A DNA stretch of 64,000 nucleotides from Methanomassiliicoccales archaeon RumEn M2 (GCA_001421175.1 LJKL01000015.1:1-64000), one strand, 5' to 3'. Positions 49,225 through 59,012 are shown, counted from the stretch's first letter. A program made the numbers and translations. Notes: generated by a model not told the origin, from the letters alone.

Positions 49225-49875
49225 TCAGAGCCTTCTGAATCCCCTGAGCGCCCATTTCGTTATGGATTTGGTGCCGTACTTGACAGTTTTCACGATTCCC
49301 CTGTGACCGCTGAAGGGCACGGCCTCCATATTCATTATCGCTGCCATGACGTCCTGCCACGTCCTGCAGGAATCGGGTATCACGATATACCCTTTCCCGA
49401 CAGTGTCAGGAGTATGGGAATCGCTGCCTGCGACTATGGGCTTGCCCACCGATCGGGCAAGTTTCAGGGATCTTAGGTTGGAAGCCTTCGGCGAGCGCCT
49501 GTTGAGTGCCTCCAGACCGTCGAACTCAGGTATTATGTTCTTCTCCCCTATGCCGGACCACATCCTGTACGGATGGGGGACGAAGGCCAGGCCGCCCTTC
49601 CCGTGTATCGCGTTCACGGTGTCCAATACGCTCATTCCCTTGGGTATGTCCTCTGTGATGCCGTATGCCAGTATATGCCCCTCCGAGGACGTTATCTCAA
49701 CACCCGGAACGACGATTATCCTTTCATCATCCTTCAGGATGTCGTATGCGGCAACCGTATTGTGATCCGTGACCGCTATGCATCCGAGACCCGCCTCAAG
49801 GGCGATATCCACAAGGTCCTCTAACTTCGTCCTGCCGTCGGACATCTCCGTGTGGATGTGCATATCGGCTTTCAT
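49225..49875 (-). CDS. PHP-domain phosphoesterase
   Basis: PHP-fold metal-dependent phosphoesterase of 216 residues: DMHIHTEMSDG (about 4-14), AVTDHNTVAAY (about 34), GVEITSSEGHI, FVPHPYRM and AGSDSHTPDTVG (about 148-159), which together supply the His and Asp residues of the trinuclear metal site. Substrates of such stand-alone PHP proteins include small phosphates and RNA ends; not decidable here. Its ATG overlaps the metG stop (ATGA). A second PHP gene lies at 55460. Confidence 0.86.
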   Translation of the reverse strand: MKADMHIHTEMSDGRTKLEDLVDIALEAGLGCIAVTDHNTVAAYDILKDDERIIVVPGVEITSSEGHILAYGITEDIPKGMSVLDTVNAIHGKGGLAFVPHPYRMWSGIGEKNIIPEFDGLEALNRRSPKASNLRSLKLARSVGKPIVAGSDSHTPDTVGKGYIVIPDSCRTWQDVMAAIMNMEAVPFSGHRGIVKTVKYGTKSITKWALRGFRRL

Positions 49876-52088
49876 CTCACAGAGGCCCCGTCGGTTATCG
49901 CCGACTCCAGTGTGGCTACGGAACCTTTCCCGTCGGAGAGGGGCAGTATCCTGTCACCTTCGATTATCAGAACCACGGGATCGGGCGATCCTTCGGGCAG
50001 CTTTGCTCCCAGATCCGATGCGGACTTCCTGGAATGAACCTTCATAACGGCTTCCGTGAACTCCTTGTATTCGATCCTGGAACCTTTGGACCCGAGGCCT
50101 GAGTCCATCCTCGTCCCGTTGGGCAGATCGGACGATGGTCTCAGAAGCAGCACCTTGCTGCCACCCAGGTCCTCGTCGTCAGCGGCCAGCAGCATACCCT
50201 CCGACTTGAATCCTCTCAGCTTCGCGGGTTTGAGATTGAAGACCATGAGGACCTTCCTGCCCACCATCTGCTCTTTGGTGTAGTAGGCCCTGAGACCTGC
50301 AACTATCTGCCTGGGCTCTCCGGCATCAACATTCAGGACGAACAGCTTATCGGCATCGGGATGGTCCTCCGCGGACGTTACCTCTGCGACCCTTATATCC
50401 AGCTTCCTGAACTTCGCGAAGTCCTGCGGCTCATCCCTTTGAGCCTCCGGCTCTTCCTTCTTCTCGGGTTTCGGAAGCTCGACCTTCGCGTATACGGGCA
50501 CGGGGCTCTCGAGCACGGTGCCCTCTCTCAGAGGCTTGATGAGGGATGCGTATCCGCTGCTCTCAATGGATGTGCCCGGCTCAAGGTAATTCCAGATCCT
50601 CTCAGAGGATCTCGGCATGAAGGGCCAGGACATGAGTGCCAGGGCCTTCACCAATTTCAGATTGCTGTTGAGGACCTCACCGCACTTCGTCTTGTCAGTC
50701 TTCATCAGCGCCCAGGGCTTGGACTGGTCGAAGTACTTGTTACCGAAATGTGCCAGATCCATAAGGGATTTGAGAGCCTTCTTGAAATCGCAACCTGAGA
50801 GGTACCCGCTGTACTCGGCGAAGGCCCTATCTATCTCAGCATCCACATCCGATGTGTCGCCTGCCCCGGGTATGTAACCGAAGTTCTTGTGGGTGAAGCT
50901 CAGGCATCTGTGATAGAAGTTCCCGAGATCCGCCACCAATTCATTATTGATCTTGACCGCGAAATCCTCCCAAGAGAACTCGGAATCATGGGTGTCCGGC
51001 ATAACCGCCGACAGATAGTAGCGCACAAGGTCAGAATCGTATGCGGAAAGAACCGACGGGATGTCTATAGCTCCGCCTCTGCTCTTGGAGAGCTTCCCGC
51101 CGCGGAACATCAGATACTCATTGGCAGGTATGTCATAAGGCAGATTCAAACCGCCGTACCCCATCAGCATGGCCGGCCATATTATCGAGTGGAACGGGAT
51201 GTTATCCTTCCCCAGGAAATAGTAATGCTTCACGTCCGTGTCATGCCAATATCTCTTCCACAGTTCCGGATCCCCTGCTGAGGAGGAGTACTCCTTGGAA
51301 GCGCTGAGGTACCCTATGACGGCGTCGAACCATACGTACACGACCTTATTCTCCCACCCCTCGACCGGAACGGGGACTCCCCATTCCATGTCACGGGTTA
51401 TCGCCCTGTCATGGAGACCGTCCTTCAGCCAGTTGGTTGTGAACGTCTGTACATTCGACCTCCACCACTTGTTCCTGTCAAGATATGCCAACAGGGAATC
51501 GTTGAACTCCGACAGCTTCAGGAAGTAATGCTCTGTCGGTCTTACCTCCGGGATGCCGTCGCAGTGCACACAGTGCGGAGATACCAGGTCCCCCGCTTCG
51601 AAGGTCTCGCCGCAGGAATCGCACTGATCTCCCCGGACATTCTCCATGCCGCAGACTGGACATGTGCCCTCGACATACCTGTCAGGCAGGAACCTTCCGC
51701 AATTGTCGCAGTAATACTGCATGCTGTCCTTCTTCGACAGATGCCCTTTGCGAAGAAGGGTGAGGAAGAAATCCTGCACCGTCTGTATGTGATTATCAGT
51801 GTGGGTCTTAGTGAAGAGCGAGAACTCGATGCCCATGTCCTCTATCGCTTTCTTATTGATTTCATGATATCTGTCGGCCACCTGCTCTGGGTTGGCCCCT
51901 TCCTTCTCCGCGGTGACCGTTATCGGCGTTCCGTGCTGATCGGATCCCGAGACCATTAGAACCTCGTTCCCCAATAACCGGTTGTATCTGCTGAATATAT
52001 CGGGGGGCAATATAGAGCCCGCCATATGACCCAGATGTATGACGCCGTTCGCATACGGCCAAGCAACTCCTATGAATATCCTGGACAT
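49872..52088 (-). CDS. metG: Methionyl-tRNA synthetase
   Basis: Class I synthetase of 738 residues. HLGHMAGS (HIGH motif, about 18-21), a double zinc knuckle (CDNCGRF ... CPVC ... CDSCGE ... CVHC), KLSKSRGG (KMSKS, about 330) and a C-terminal tRNA-binding OB fold (LDIRVAEVTSAEDHPDADKL, about 576-595), which in some archaea is a separate protein. A Glu/Lys/Pro-rich hinge joins the parts, and about 65 further residues follow the OB fold. Upstream of the PHP gene in one operon. Confidence 0.95.
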   Translation of the reverse strand: MSRIFIGVAWPYANGVIHLGHMAGSILPPDIFSRYNRLLGNEVLMVSGSDQHGTPITVTAEKEGANPEQVADRYHEINKKAIEDMGIEFSLFTKTHTDNHIQTVQDFFLTLLRKGHLSKKDSMQYYCDNCGRFLPDRYVEGTCPVCGMENVRGDQCDSCGETFEAGDLVSPHCVHCDGIPEVRPTEHYFLKLSEFNDSLLAYLDRNKWWRSNVQTFTTNWLKDGLHDRAITRDMEWGVPVPVEGWENKVVYVWFDAVIGYLSASKEYSSSAGDPELWKRYWHDTDVKHYYFLGKDNIPFHSIIWPAMLMGYGGLNLPYDIPANEYLMFRGGKLSKSRGGAIDIPSVLSAYDSDLVRYYLSAVMPDTHDSEFSWEDFAVKINNELVADLGNFYHRCLSFTHKNFGYIPGAGDTSDVDAEIDRAFAEYSGYLSGCDFKKALKSLMDLAHFGNKYFDQSKPWALMKTDKTKCGEVLNSNLKLVKALALMSWPFMPRSSERIWNYLEPGTSIESSGYASLIKPLREGTVLESPVPVYAKVELPKPEKKEEPEAQRDEPQDFAKFRKLDIRVAEVTSAEDHPDADKLFVLNVDAGEPRQIVAGLRAYYTKEQMVGRKVLMVFNLKPAKLRGFKSEGMLLAADDEDLGGSKVLLLRPSSDLPNGTRMDSGLGSKGSRIEYKEFTEAVMKVHSRKSASDLGAKLPEGSPDPVVLIIEGDRILPLSDGKGSVATLESAITDGASVR

Positions 52089-52124
52089 GAGCAGACCCCT
52101 GATAGGTGACGCTTATTTTAACAG

Positions 52125-53513
52125 TTATGCGCCAGACCTCATGCCCTTGGTGATAGAACCAAGAAGTATCAGGCTCCAGAGCCCGGGCAGGATGGCTCCT
52201 ATGGCCTCCATGGAGGTTATCCCCCACCAGACGGATTCCATCGTCCCGACAGCGATGATCAGTACATAGCAGACCGGAAGCTGCAGAACATTCCTGAACG
52301 TGGTGGACAGGAAAGAGTTGAAACCCCTGCCGACAGCTTGGAAGAGCGTTGTGGCCATGCCTCCCCATGCAACGAATGGCAGGAACAGGCACATGTATCT
52401 GAGGCACAGGACCATGTCGTTCCTGAGATAGGCTGTGGACGAATCATAGGTGAATATCAGCGTCACATACTCTGCGAAAATGAACATCAGCGCACTTATT
52501 ATCAACAACAGGACGGCGCTGAACTTTATACCGAAGAGGTAGGCGATTCTCAGCTTGTCCTTTCTCTTGGCACCGTAGGCTGCCGCGCATACTGGAACGG
52601 CTGCGCCGCATATTGCCATCATGGGTATCATTGCCAGCATTATAAGCCTCCAGACTGACACATATATCCCGACGCCGTCCGTCCCTCCCACCATTATGAT
52701 CAGCATGTTCATCACCGCGGAGACAAGGGATATTATGAGCATCTCCATGGAGGAAGGGACCCCTACCCTGAGAATATCCTTGTAGATCTCCTTGTCCGGC
52801 TTTGAATCACCGAGGGACATGGTGACGTACGTTCTCTTCCTGGCGAAGAAGAACAGATAGACCATGACACCCAGCGATATCATGCTGGCCGCCACGGTGG
52901 CCCAGGCTGCGCCTGCTATCCCCAGCCCGAGGCCGTAATCGTATATCAACAGAGGGTCCAGGGCCATATTTGAACCGGCCATCAGGAGCTGGGCGTTCAT
53001 GGCGGCTCTGGCATTGCCTTCCGCTCTGAGTATTCCGCCCATCACTCCGTTCAGGATCATGAATACCCCCATCAGGAATATGGGGGTGCCGTACTCCACG
53101 CACAGATCTATCGTGTCGCCGGCCCCCAGGAGGAGCAGCAGGGGTCTCTGGAAGATCAGCAGGAGTATCGATATCGGTATCGAGACGGCAACGGAGAGCA
53201 CAACTGCCTGGGAGGCTATCCTGTCGGCAGTTCTTTTCTCCTCTCTGCCTATGGCCCTGCCTATTGCAGATGCGGCTCCGACGCCTACGCCGTTGCCTAT
53301 GCCGACGAGTATGAAGAAAAGAGGGAACACGAAACCCACGGCCGCCAGAGCATCGGGTCCCAGTCCTGCCACCCATACGGAATCGATGAGATTGTTGGCA
53401 GTTTGGGCGATCATGGCGATCATGAAGGGCACCGACAGTGCCACTATCGCCTTTTTCGGATCCCCGAGGAGCGTATCAACACCCTTGGTTCTATTTTCCT
53501 CCATAGACACCAT
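52125..53513 (-). CDS. MATE-family efflux transporter
   Basis: MATE-type multidrug/toxin exporter of 462 residues with about twelve membrane segments in two similar halves. NLIDSVWVAGLGPDALAAVG near the N-terminus and GGILRAEGNARAAM (about 145) are typical. It would use a sodium or proton gradient; the substrate is unknown. ATG 53513 (or 53504) is chosen although the frame stays open much further upstream, because that extension would run antisense to the start of ABCE1 and has no transporter character. Divergent from the ABCE1 gene. Confidence 0.88.
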   Translation of the reverse strand: MVSMEENRTKGVDTLLGDPKKAIVALSVPFMIAMIAQTANNLIDSVWVAGLGPDALAAVGFVFPLFFILVGIGNGVGVGAASAIGRAIGREEKRTADRIASQAVVLSVAVSIPISILLLIFQRPLLLLLGAGDTIDLCVEYGTPIFLMGVFMILNGVMGGILRAEGNARAAMNAQLLMAGSNMALDPLLIYDYGLGLGIAGAAWATVAASMISLGVMVYLFFFARKRTYVTMSLGDSKPDKEIYKDILRVGVPSSMEMLIISLVSAVMNMLIIMVGGTDGVGIYVSVWRLIMLAMIPMMAICGAAVPVCAAAYGAKRKDKLRIAYLFGIKFSAVLLLIISALMFIFAEYVTLIFTYDSSTAYLRNDMVLCLRYMCLFLPFVAWGGMATTLFQAVGRGFNSFLSTTFRNVLQLPVCYVLIIAVGTMESVWWGITSMEAIGAILPGLWSLILLGSITKGMRSGA

Positions 53514-53577
53514 GTTGTAAGCCTCTAAACCTATCTTGTATTTCAGTTTAATCTCGAACAGACAACTCCAAGAAACC

Positions 53578-53584
53578 TTATATC
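53578..53584 (+). promoter_or_regulatory. TATA box of the ABCE1 gene
   Basis: CTTATAT at 53578-53584 lies 23 bases before the ATG at 53607; leaderless spacing. Confidence 0.45.
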
Positions 53585-53606
53585 GGACTCCATTATTGTC
53601 GTTGCC

Positions 53607-55373
53607 ATGCGAATAGCCTCCGTCATACATGACCGTTGCCAAAACAAGAAGTGCAACCGGGAATGCATCAGATTCTGCCCCATGGTCAGGACGGGCGTGG
53701 AGGTGATAACCGAGGGCGAGAGGGGCAAACCGATAATCTCCGAGACTCTTTGCTCCGGATGCGGGATATGCGCCAACAAGTGCCAGTTCGAGGCTATCAA
53801 GATAATAGGCCTGGCAGATGAGCTTGTAGGGGAGATGGTGCACCAGTACGGTGAGAACATGTTCCGCCTGTACAGACTGCCGGTTCCCAAGAAGGGACTG
53901 GTCACCGGCATACTCGGACCCAACGGCATAGGGAAGAGCACCGCCCTCAACATGCTGTCCGGCCTTGAGATCCCGAATCTGGGGAATTATGAGAATCCCC
54001 CTTCCAAAGACGAAGTGCTGGCACATTATGCCGGCAGTGAGATCTGCGATCACCTGAAAAAGGTCTACGACGGCGGGATTAGGATGGCCCTGAAACCGCA
54101 GTACGTCGACAGGCTCCCCAAAGCCTCCAAGGGCGTGGTGAGAGACCTTCTCGAGAAGGTCCAGGAGCGCATGACAGTGAAAGAGGCCGCAGAGGAGTTC
54201 GAGCTCACCAACGTGCTCGACAGAAGTCTTGACAAGCTCTCCGGCGGAGAGCTTCAGAGACTGGCCATGGCGGCCACTCTGATGAAGGACGCCGACATAT
54301 ACTATTTTGACGAGCCCTCATCCTACCTCGATATATACCAAAGAGTGAAGATGGCACGTCAGATCAAGGCCGTAAGCGCCGATAAGCAGGTCGTCGTCAT
54401 AGAGCACGACCTGGCGATAATGGATTTCCTGGCCGACAATGTGAGCGTTGTCTACGGGTCAGAGGGGTCCTATGGCGTATTCACCCTGGCCAGACAGGTC
54501 AGGACCGCCATAAACGTCTATCTTGACGGCTACCTGCCGGAAGAGAACATAAGATTCAGGGACAGGCCTATAGAGTTCTTCGCATCCCCTCCCAGAAGTG
54601 AATGGAAGACCGCTACTCTCGTCGAGTATGAGGATCTTTCCAAGGACTTCGGAGGATTCAGACTGGATGTGGAGCCCGGAGGCATCAGGATCGGGGAATC
54701 GGTGGGGGTCGTCGGACCCAACGCCACAGGCAAGACCACATTCGTGAAGATACTTGCAGGCGTGCTCAAGGCCGACACGGGGAAGCTGGACACGAAACTG
54801 GATGTCTCTTACAAACCCCAATACATCACCCCGGATTTCGAGGGGACGGTCAAGGAGATGCTGTATTCCGAATCCTTCGAGAAGATGGAATCCGGATTCT
54901 TCGAAACAGAGGTCCTGGAGCCCCTGAGCATAAAGCACCTGATGGAGAAGAAGGTGATGAACCTCTCGGGCGGAGAGCTCCAAAGAGTGGAGATAACCAG
55001 GTGCCTGGCGAAGGATTCGGACATATACCTGTTCGACGAGCCCTCTGCTTATCTTGATTCCAATCAGAGGATGAACGCCGCCAGAACGATAAGGCGCATG
55101 ATGGAGAAGACGGGCAAGAGCGGCATGATAGTCGATCACGACATCTATTTCCTGGATATGGTATCGGATTCGATGATGGTGTTCGGAGGCGAGCCCGGGA
55201 AGAGAGGTCTGGGAACCGGACCCTATGATATGAGGGAGGGGATGAACAGGTTCCTCAAGGCTGTGGACATAACCTTCCGCAGGGACAATGACTCCCACCG
55301 GCCCAGGATAAACAAGCCGGAATCCAGGCTGGACAGGGAACAGAAGTCGAAGGGCGAGTACTACTACGCATAG
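53607..55373 (+). CDS. abcE1: ABCE1/Rli1 ribosome recycling factor
   Basis: Ribosome-splitting ABC protein of 588 residues. The N-terminal domain has two Fe-S motifs (CNRECIRFCP; CSGCGICANKC). Two ATPase domains follow: GPNGIGKST (about 110) with LSGGELQRLAMA and FDEPSSYLD, then GPNATGKTT (about 373) with LSGGELQRVEI and FDEPSAYLD; hinge regions lie between. It splits 70S ribosomes after termination in archaea and eukaryotes, which by itself excludes a bacterial source. Confidence 0.96.
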   Translation: MRIASVIHDRCQNKKCNRECIRFCPMVRTGVEVITEGERGKPIISETLCSGCGICANKCQFEAIKIIGLADELVGEMVHQYGENMFRLYRLPVPKKGLVTGILGPNGIGKSTALNMLSGLEIPNLGNYENPPSKDEVLAHYAGSEICDHLKKVYDGGIRMALKPQYVDRLPKASKGVVRDLLEKVQERMTVKEAAEEFELTNVLDRSLDKLSGGELQRLAMAATLMKDADIYYFDEPSSYLDIYQRVKMARQIKAVSADKQVVVIEHDLAIMDFLADNVSVVYGSEGSYGVFTLARQVRTAINVYLDGYLPEENIRFRDRPIEFFASPPRSEWKTATLVEYEDLSKDFGGFRLDVEPGGIRIGESVGVVGPNATGKTTFVKILAGVLKADTGKLDTKLDVSYKPQYITPDFEGTVKEMLYSESFEKMESGFFETEVLEPLSIKHLMEKKVMNLSGGELQRVEITRCLAKDSDIYLFDEPSAYLDSNQRMNAARTIRRMMEKTGKSGMIVDHDIYFLDMVSDSMMVFGGEPGKRGLGTGPYDMREGMNRFLKAVDITFRRDNDSHRPRINKPESRLDREQKSKGEYYYA

Positions 55374-55378
55374 GCCCT

Positions 55379-55407
55379 GATTCCGCGGAATCCGGGGAAT
55401 GCGTTCC
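55379..55407. repeat. Palindrome after ABCE1
   Basis: GATTCCGCGGAATC (55379-55392) is a perfect 14-bp palindrome six bases after the ABCE1 stop, followed by GGAA-TGCG-TTCC. It may end the ABCE1 transcript or act as an operator for the next gene, whose TATA element TTATTAAATA is at 55425-55434. Confidence 0.4.
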
Positions 55408-55459
55408 GCAGGGTGCTTTCAGACTTATTAAATAGAGATTATACCTACTTCGAAAAACA

Positions 55460-56458
55460 ATGCGCTCCAGAGCGGACACACACGTTCATACTTATTTCTC
55501 GGGAACCACCAAATACAAGGCGCTGAAATTCCCTGAGTCCGTTACCACTCCCGAGGAACATGTGGACCGTGCGATGAAGAATGGTTACAGCGTCATCTGC
55601 ATCACGGACCATAACACCATCAAGGGAGGCGTGCGCGCCAAGAATTACGCTTCCGGGCTTGACGGGATAGACGTCGTCATAGGGTCTGAGATAAATTCCC
55701 GCGAAGGGGAGATAATCGGCCTCTGGCTGAACGAGGATGTCCCCAAGGGTCTCCCCATCGAGGAAACCTTGGATCTCATAAGGTCCCAGGGGGGAGTGGC
55801 CATAGCTCCGCATCCTTTCAGCTTCTATGTGCACTGCCTCGGAGAGAGGATATTCGATTTTGATATCGACGGCATAGAGGTCCTGAACGGAGGACATCCC
55901 GACGGATATACCAACACCCGGGCGCAGATGGTCTGCGAAGACAACCCGGGAAGGTGGGCACAGATATCCGCCAGCGATGCCCATTCCGTATACACGGCAG
56001 GATATGCATGGACTGAGTTCGAGGGAGAAGGCGAGGATGACCTAAGAAAGGCGATTCTCTCCAAAACGACCGTTCCGCAAGGCAGGGCATCCCCGGTCTT
56101 CACCCAGGTGCAGTGGAGCATAGAGGTTGTCTCCAGAGCCCGGAAGATGATCGGGAAATCCCTGTTGAACAGACTGCCTGCGGATCCGGAGAACCCGGTG
56201 GTCACGAAGATACATTCCATAAGCTCCGGGAAGAAGATCGCGGGATTCGTAGGCGGCCTGATCTATATCACTCCCCCGTTCCCCTTCATAGGCACTATGC
56301 TGAGCACGACCTGGCTAAAGAGAAGGGCTCAGGCTCTTACGTATGAGTTCGAGACCAAGTTCAGGCGCAATCCCTCCAAACACCTGGATGAGTACGGATA
56401 CTGCAACACGGATTCCGGATGCGGTGACGCGGCCGGCAAAAAGGATCAGAAGAAATGA
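55460..56458 (+). CDS. PHP-domain protein with C-terminal extension
   Basis: PHP phosphoesterase-like protein of 332 residues. Metal-site motifs: DTHVHTYFSGTTKY (about 6), CITDHNTIKGG (about 48), GSEINSREGEI (about 75), IAPHPFSFY (about 114) and SASDAHSVYTAGYAW (about 170). The last 130 residues extend beyond the PHP core and include a hydrophobic stretch (AGFVGGLIYITPPFPFIGTM), perhaps a membrane-associated hairpin. It overlaps the next gene by ATGA. Only weakly like the PHP protein at 49225. Confidence 0.82.
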   Translation: MRSRADTHVHTYFSGTTKYKALKFPESVTTPEEHVDRAMKNGYSVICITDHNTIKGGVRAKNYASGLDGIDVVIGSEINSREGEIIGLWLNEDVPKGLPIEETLDLIRSQGGVAIAPHPFSFYVHCLGERIFDFDIDGIEVLNGGHPDGYTNTRAQMVCEDNPGRWAQISASDAHSVYTAGYAWTEFEGEGEDDLRKAILSKTTVPQGRASPVFTQVQWSIEVVSRARKMIGKSLLNRLPADPENPVVTKIHSISSGKKIAGFVGGLIYITPPFPFIGTMLSTTWLKRRAQALTYEFETKFRRNPSKHLDEYGYCNTDSGCGDAAGKKDQKK

Positions 56459-56787
56459 GCAGGATGTTTAAGATCAGAGTCTCGGTTCCCGAGGATCATG
56501 CGGAAAGGCTGATGGATGCCATTGATGCGCACATGGAACCTGTATACCCCGGATACACCCGCACTTTCTCGATGATAAGGTCTGAGGGCACATGGGTCTC
56601 CGAAGAGGGGTCGAAGCCCTTCATAGGCAAGCTCAACGAAGCGGTTCGCGTCGAAGAGCTGGTACTGGAGTTCGCAGTGTACGAGAAGGATCTGAGAGGT
56701 GTTCTGAGGGCAATAAAGAAGGAGCATCCCTATGAGGAGCCCGGCGTGGACGTTATAGAGATGATCCCCTGGAAGACCCTGCTATGA
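56455..56787 (+). CDS. Stand-alone NIF3/YqfO central-domain protein
   Basis: Protein of 110 residues matching the CutA-like insert domain of NIF3/YqfO proteins: FKIRVSVPEDHAERLMDAI at the N-terminus, SEGTWVSEEGSKPFIGKLN in the middle and KKEHPYEEPGVDVIEM at the end, where HPYEEP is the usual hallmark. The metal-binding NIF3 halves that normally flank it are missing. It is translationally coupled to the PHP gene, so it may regulate or bind that protein. Function unknown. Confidence 0.7.
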   Translation: MSRMFKIRVSVPEDHAERLMDAIDAHMEPVYPGYTRTFSMIRSEGTWVSEEGSKPFIGKLNEAVRVEELVLEFAVYEKDLRGVLRAIKKEHPYEEPGVDVIEMIPWKTLL

Positions 56788-57363
56788 TCACTTGCTCAGG
56801 GAGTAGATGCTGTCGAAAGTCCTCTGAAGACGGTGGACCTTGAGGCTGTTCTTCCTGTATCTGAGGTCCTCCTCGGATATGATGCCGATCTCGAAGAATT
56901 CGTCCAGGGCGGCATTGGCGGACTCATAGTCCTTCATGTAGCCTACCAGTATGTCTATGGTCCTGTTCCTGAACCTGAGGTCCTTCGGTAAATCTGGGAA
57001 ATGCTCACTTCCTTTCAGCGAAACGTACATGTCCTTTCCGCCGCGGCAAAGCTCCAAAGCCTCCTCCCAGCGCTCTGACAGGAAGAGCGCGTCGATGGCC
57101 AGTTCGTTTATCTCGTAACGGAGCATCTTCGTATCCGCGAATCCGGCAGCATGACTGCATATTTCTGCCGCGAAATCATAGTTCTCGTCACCGAAGGCCC
57201 CCCGGGCGATGTGCATCAGCATATCGAATGCGGAGTTCTCCGGCGCGCCTTCCGCATATCTCCTCACCCTTACCTTGTCCCTGTCCGAAAGGGCCTCATA
57301 CCATTTGGAGAGCCCGGCACGGGATATCCCCGCAAGGCTTTCGTCCTTCTTCCTGAAGAGCAT
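56788..57363 (-). CDS. Hypothetical helical (TPR-like) protein
   Basis: Soluble, mainly helical protein of 191 residues with repeated helix pairs that look TPR-like (for example YDFAAEICSHAAGF and RWEEALELCRGG). No catalytic motif, no membrane segment. The C-terminal SEEDLRYRKNSLKVHRLQR is basic. I do not recognise the family. It is convergent with the NIF3-like gene with no gap. Confidence 0.65.
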   Translation of the reverse strand: MLFRKKDESLAGISRAGLSKWYEALSDRDKVRVRRYAEGAPENSAFDMLMHIARGAFGDENYDFAAEICSHAAGFADTKMLRYEINELAIDALFLSERWEEALELCRGGKDMYVSLKGSEHFPDLPKDLRFRNRTIDILVGYMKDYESANAALDEFFEIGIISEEDLRYRKNSLKVHRLQRTFDSIYSLSK

Positions 57364-57423
57364 GCTAACCGCAATGCCGAACCTCTGATTAAAGGTTGTT
57401 CTGCTAGACCGCCTGCCGTGGCT

Positions 57424-58428
57424 CTAGCACTTGGGTATCTGGTTCTCCACCTTCCACTTCACATACCCTTTGAATTCGTTTTCCCTGAGGTCGCAATCCC
57501 TGTTGCATACCACGCAGAACTCACAGGTGCAGGGATCGCCCATGAGCATGAGATCCACCGTGTTGTTGAACTTCTCATTGATGGCATCGACCACCTCGTC
57601 TATCTCCTTGCTCTGGACCTCGATGGTCATGTCCCGGGGGAAGGTCACGTGCATGTCTATGTGGAATGTGCTGCCGTTCTTCATGACACGTATGTCATGA
57701 ACGTCAATCCAATCGTCGTGCCTGTGCTCGCTCAGGGTTTCCACGACCTTCTCCAGGACCTCCATGTCCGCCTTGGACATTATCGTGTCCATGGATGCCT
57801 TGACGACCCTGATGCCCGTGTATAGCACGATAAGCGCGAATATTATCGCGACCGCACCGTCCATCCACAGGACGCTGTATCCCAGGTGGTTCGCTGTCAG
57901 TATTATCGAGAGCCCCGCGATGATCCCCGCGGATGTGTATGTGTCCGTACAGAGGTGATAGCCGCTTGCTACGAGGGCCTGAGAGCGATTCTCCCTCCCT
58001 TTCGCTATGGCCATCCTGCCCGCGATATAATTCGCAACTGCGGCCACAACCACAAGTGCCAGACCTATATCCAGATCGCTGAGGGGCGAGGGCGAGATGA
58101 TGTTTCGGATGGCCTCCATCACCATTATGGCGCCTGCGACGCACATCATCAGGCCTTCTATCGATGAGGATATCGCTTCGGCACCGCCGTGACCGAAGGG
58201 ATGCGCTTTGTCCGGGGGCCTGGATGACAGATACAGGGCATAGAGCCCCACTGCACCCGCGGTGACGTTGACGATGCTCTCCAGAGCATCTGTCATTATC
58301 GCAACGGAAGAGGTGATGTACCATGCGGATATCTTGATCGCCAGCAGAGTTATGCCCAGGATCAGTATCCATCTGCTGAAGCGGTAGCTGTCCTCAGCGA
58401 CCGAGTGCCTGTTCTCTGCTTGGCCCAT
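57424..58428 (-). CDS. Cation diffusion facilitator with cysteine-rich tail
   Basis: CDF-type metal exporter of 334 residues: six membrane segments, SVAIMTDALESIVNVTAG (the D-x-x-x-D type metal site in helix 2), HPFGHGGAEAI (loop) and YHLCTDTYTSAG (H-x-x-x-D site in helix 5). After the cytoplasmic beta domain (HIDMHVTFPRDM) comes a Cys cluster, CTCEFCVVCNRDC (about 303-315), and a final Cys. The tail could bind or sense a soft metal. Zn, Fe or Mn are all possible substrates. Confidence 0.88.
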   Translation of the reverse strand: MGQAENRHSVAEDSYRFSRWILILGITLLAIKISAWYITSSVAIMTDALESIVNVTAGAVGLYALYLSSRPPDKAHPFGHGGAEAISSSIEGLMMCVAGAIMVMEAIRNIISPSPLSDLDIGLALVVVAAVANYIAGRMAIAKGRENRSQALVASGYHLCTDTYTSAGIIAGLSIILTANHLGYSVLWMDGAVAIIFALIVLYTGIRVVKASMDTIMSKADMEVLEKVVETLSEHRHDDWIDVHDIRVMKNGSTFHIDMHVTFPRDMTIEVQSKEIDEVVDAINEKFNNTVDLMLMGDPCTCEFCVVCNRDCDLRENEFKGYVKWKVENQIPKC

Positions 58429-58477
58429 AGTTACGTCAACTGCCCAAGCCCGATTTTAAGCTTGCTACGTGAGGATG

Positions 58478-59012
58478 TCAGTTGCTCATGCCTATGCGGA
58501 CGGCACGCACATTGGTGTCATACAGCTCCGACTTCCTGGCCGGCACGCTCTTCCTGATGCCTTTCAGCAGATTATCCTCGGTGCAGAAGCCGGTCTCCCT
58601 GAACATCTTCCCCAGGATTATCATGTTGGATGATCCTTTCAGATCGTTCTTGTCCGCCAGCTCCGATGCCGGGATGTAAACCGTCCTGACATCCGTTCTC
58701 TCGACCTTCTTATCGATAAGGGAGCTGTCCACTAGTATCAGGCCCCCCCGGTACGACAGAATCCTCGAACTTCTCCAGGGACGGCAGATTCATGGCTATG
58801 AGGACGTCGGGGGTCACCACCAGAGGGGACCCTATGGACCTGTCGGATATGCATACGCTGCAGTTGGCGGTCCCTCCGCGCATCTCTGGGCCGTAGGAAG
58901 GTAACCAGGATATCTCCTTGCCCTCCATCAGGCCCGCATATGCCATAACCTTGCCCGTGAATAGCACTCCCTGGCCGCCGAAGCCTGCCAGAAGTATGTT
59001 CAAATCGCTCAT
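58478..59012 (-). CDS. vorC: 2-oxoacid:ferredoxin oxidoreductase gamma subunit (one frameshift)
   Basis: Gamma subunit, about 177 residues: LLAGFGGQGVLFTGKVMAYA (about 6-25), SWLPSYGPEMRGGTANC and, after the frame change, LILVDSSLIDKK. Removing one base from the C7 run at 58743-58749 joins VVPGG to LILVDS and gives a normal-length protein; otherwise the two frames overlap as halves. It is the last gene of the four-subunit operon and overlaps the beta-subunit stop by four bases. Symbol follows VOR-type enzymes and is provisional. Confidence 0.86.

Noticed and set aside
53514-54053. N-terminal extension of the MATE transporter through the start of ABCE1
   Set aside because: The extension is antisense to the ABCE1 coding sequence and lacks transporter features; the transporter begins at the ATG at 53513 or 53504.
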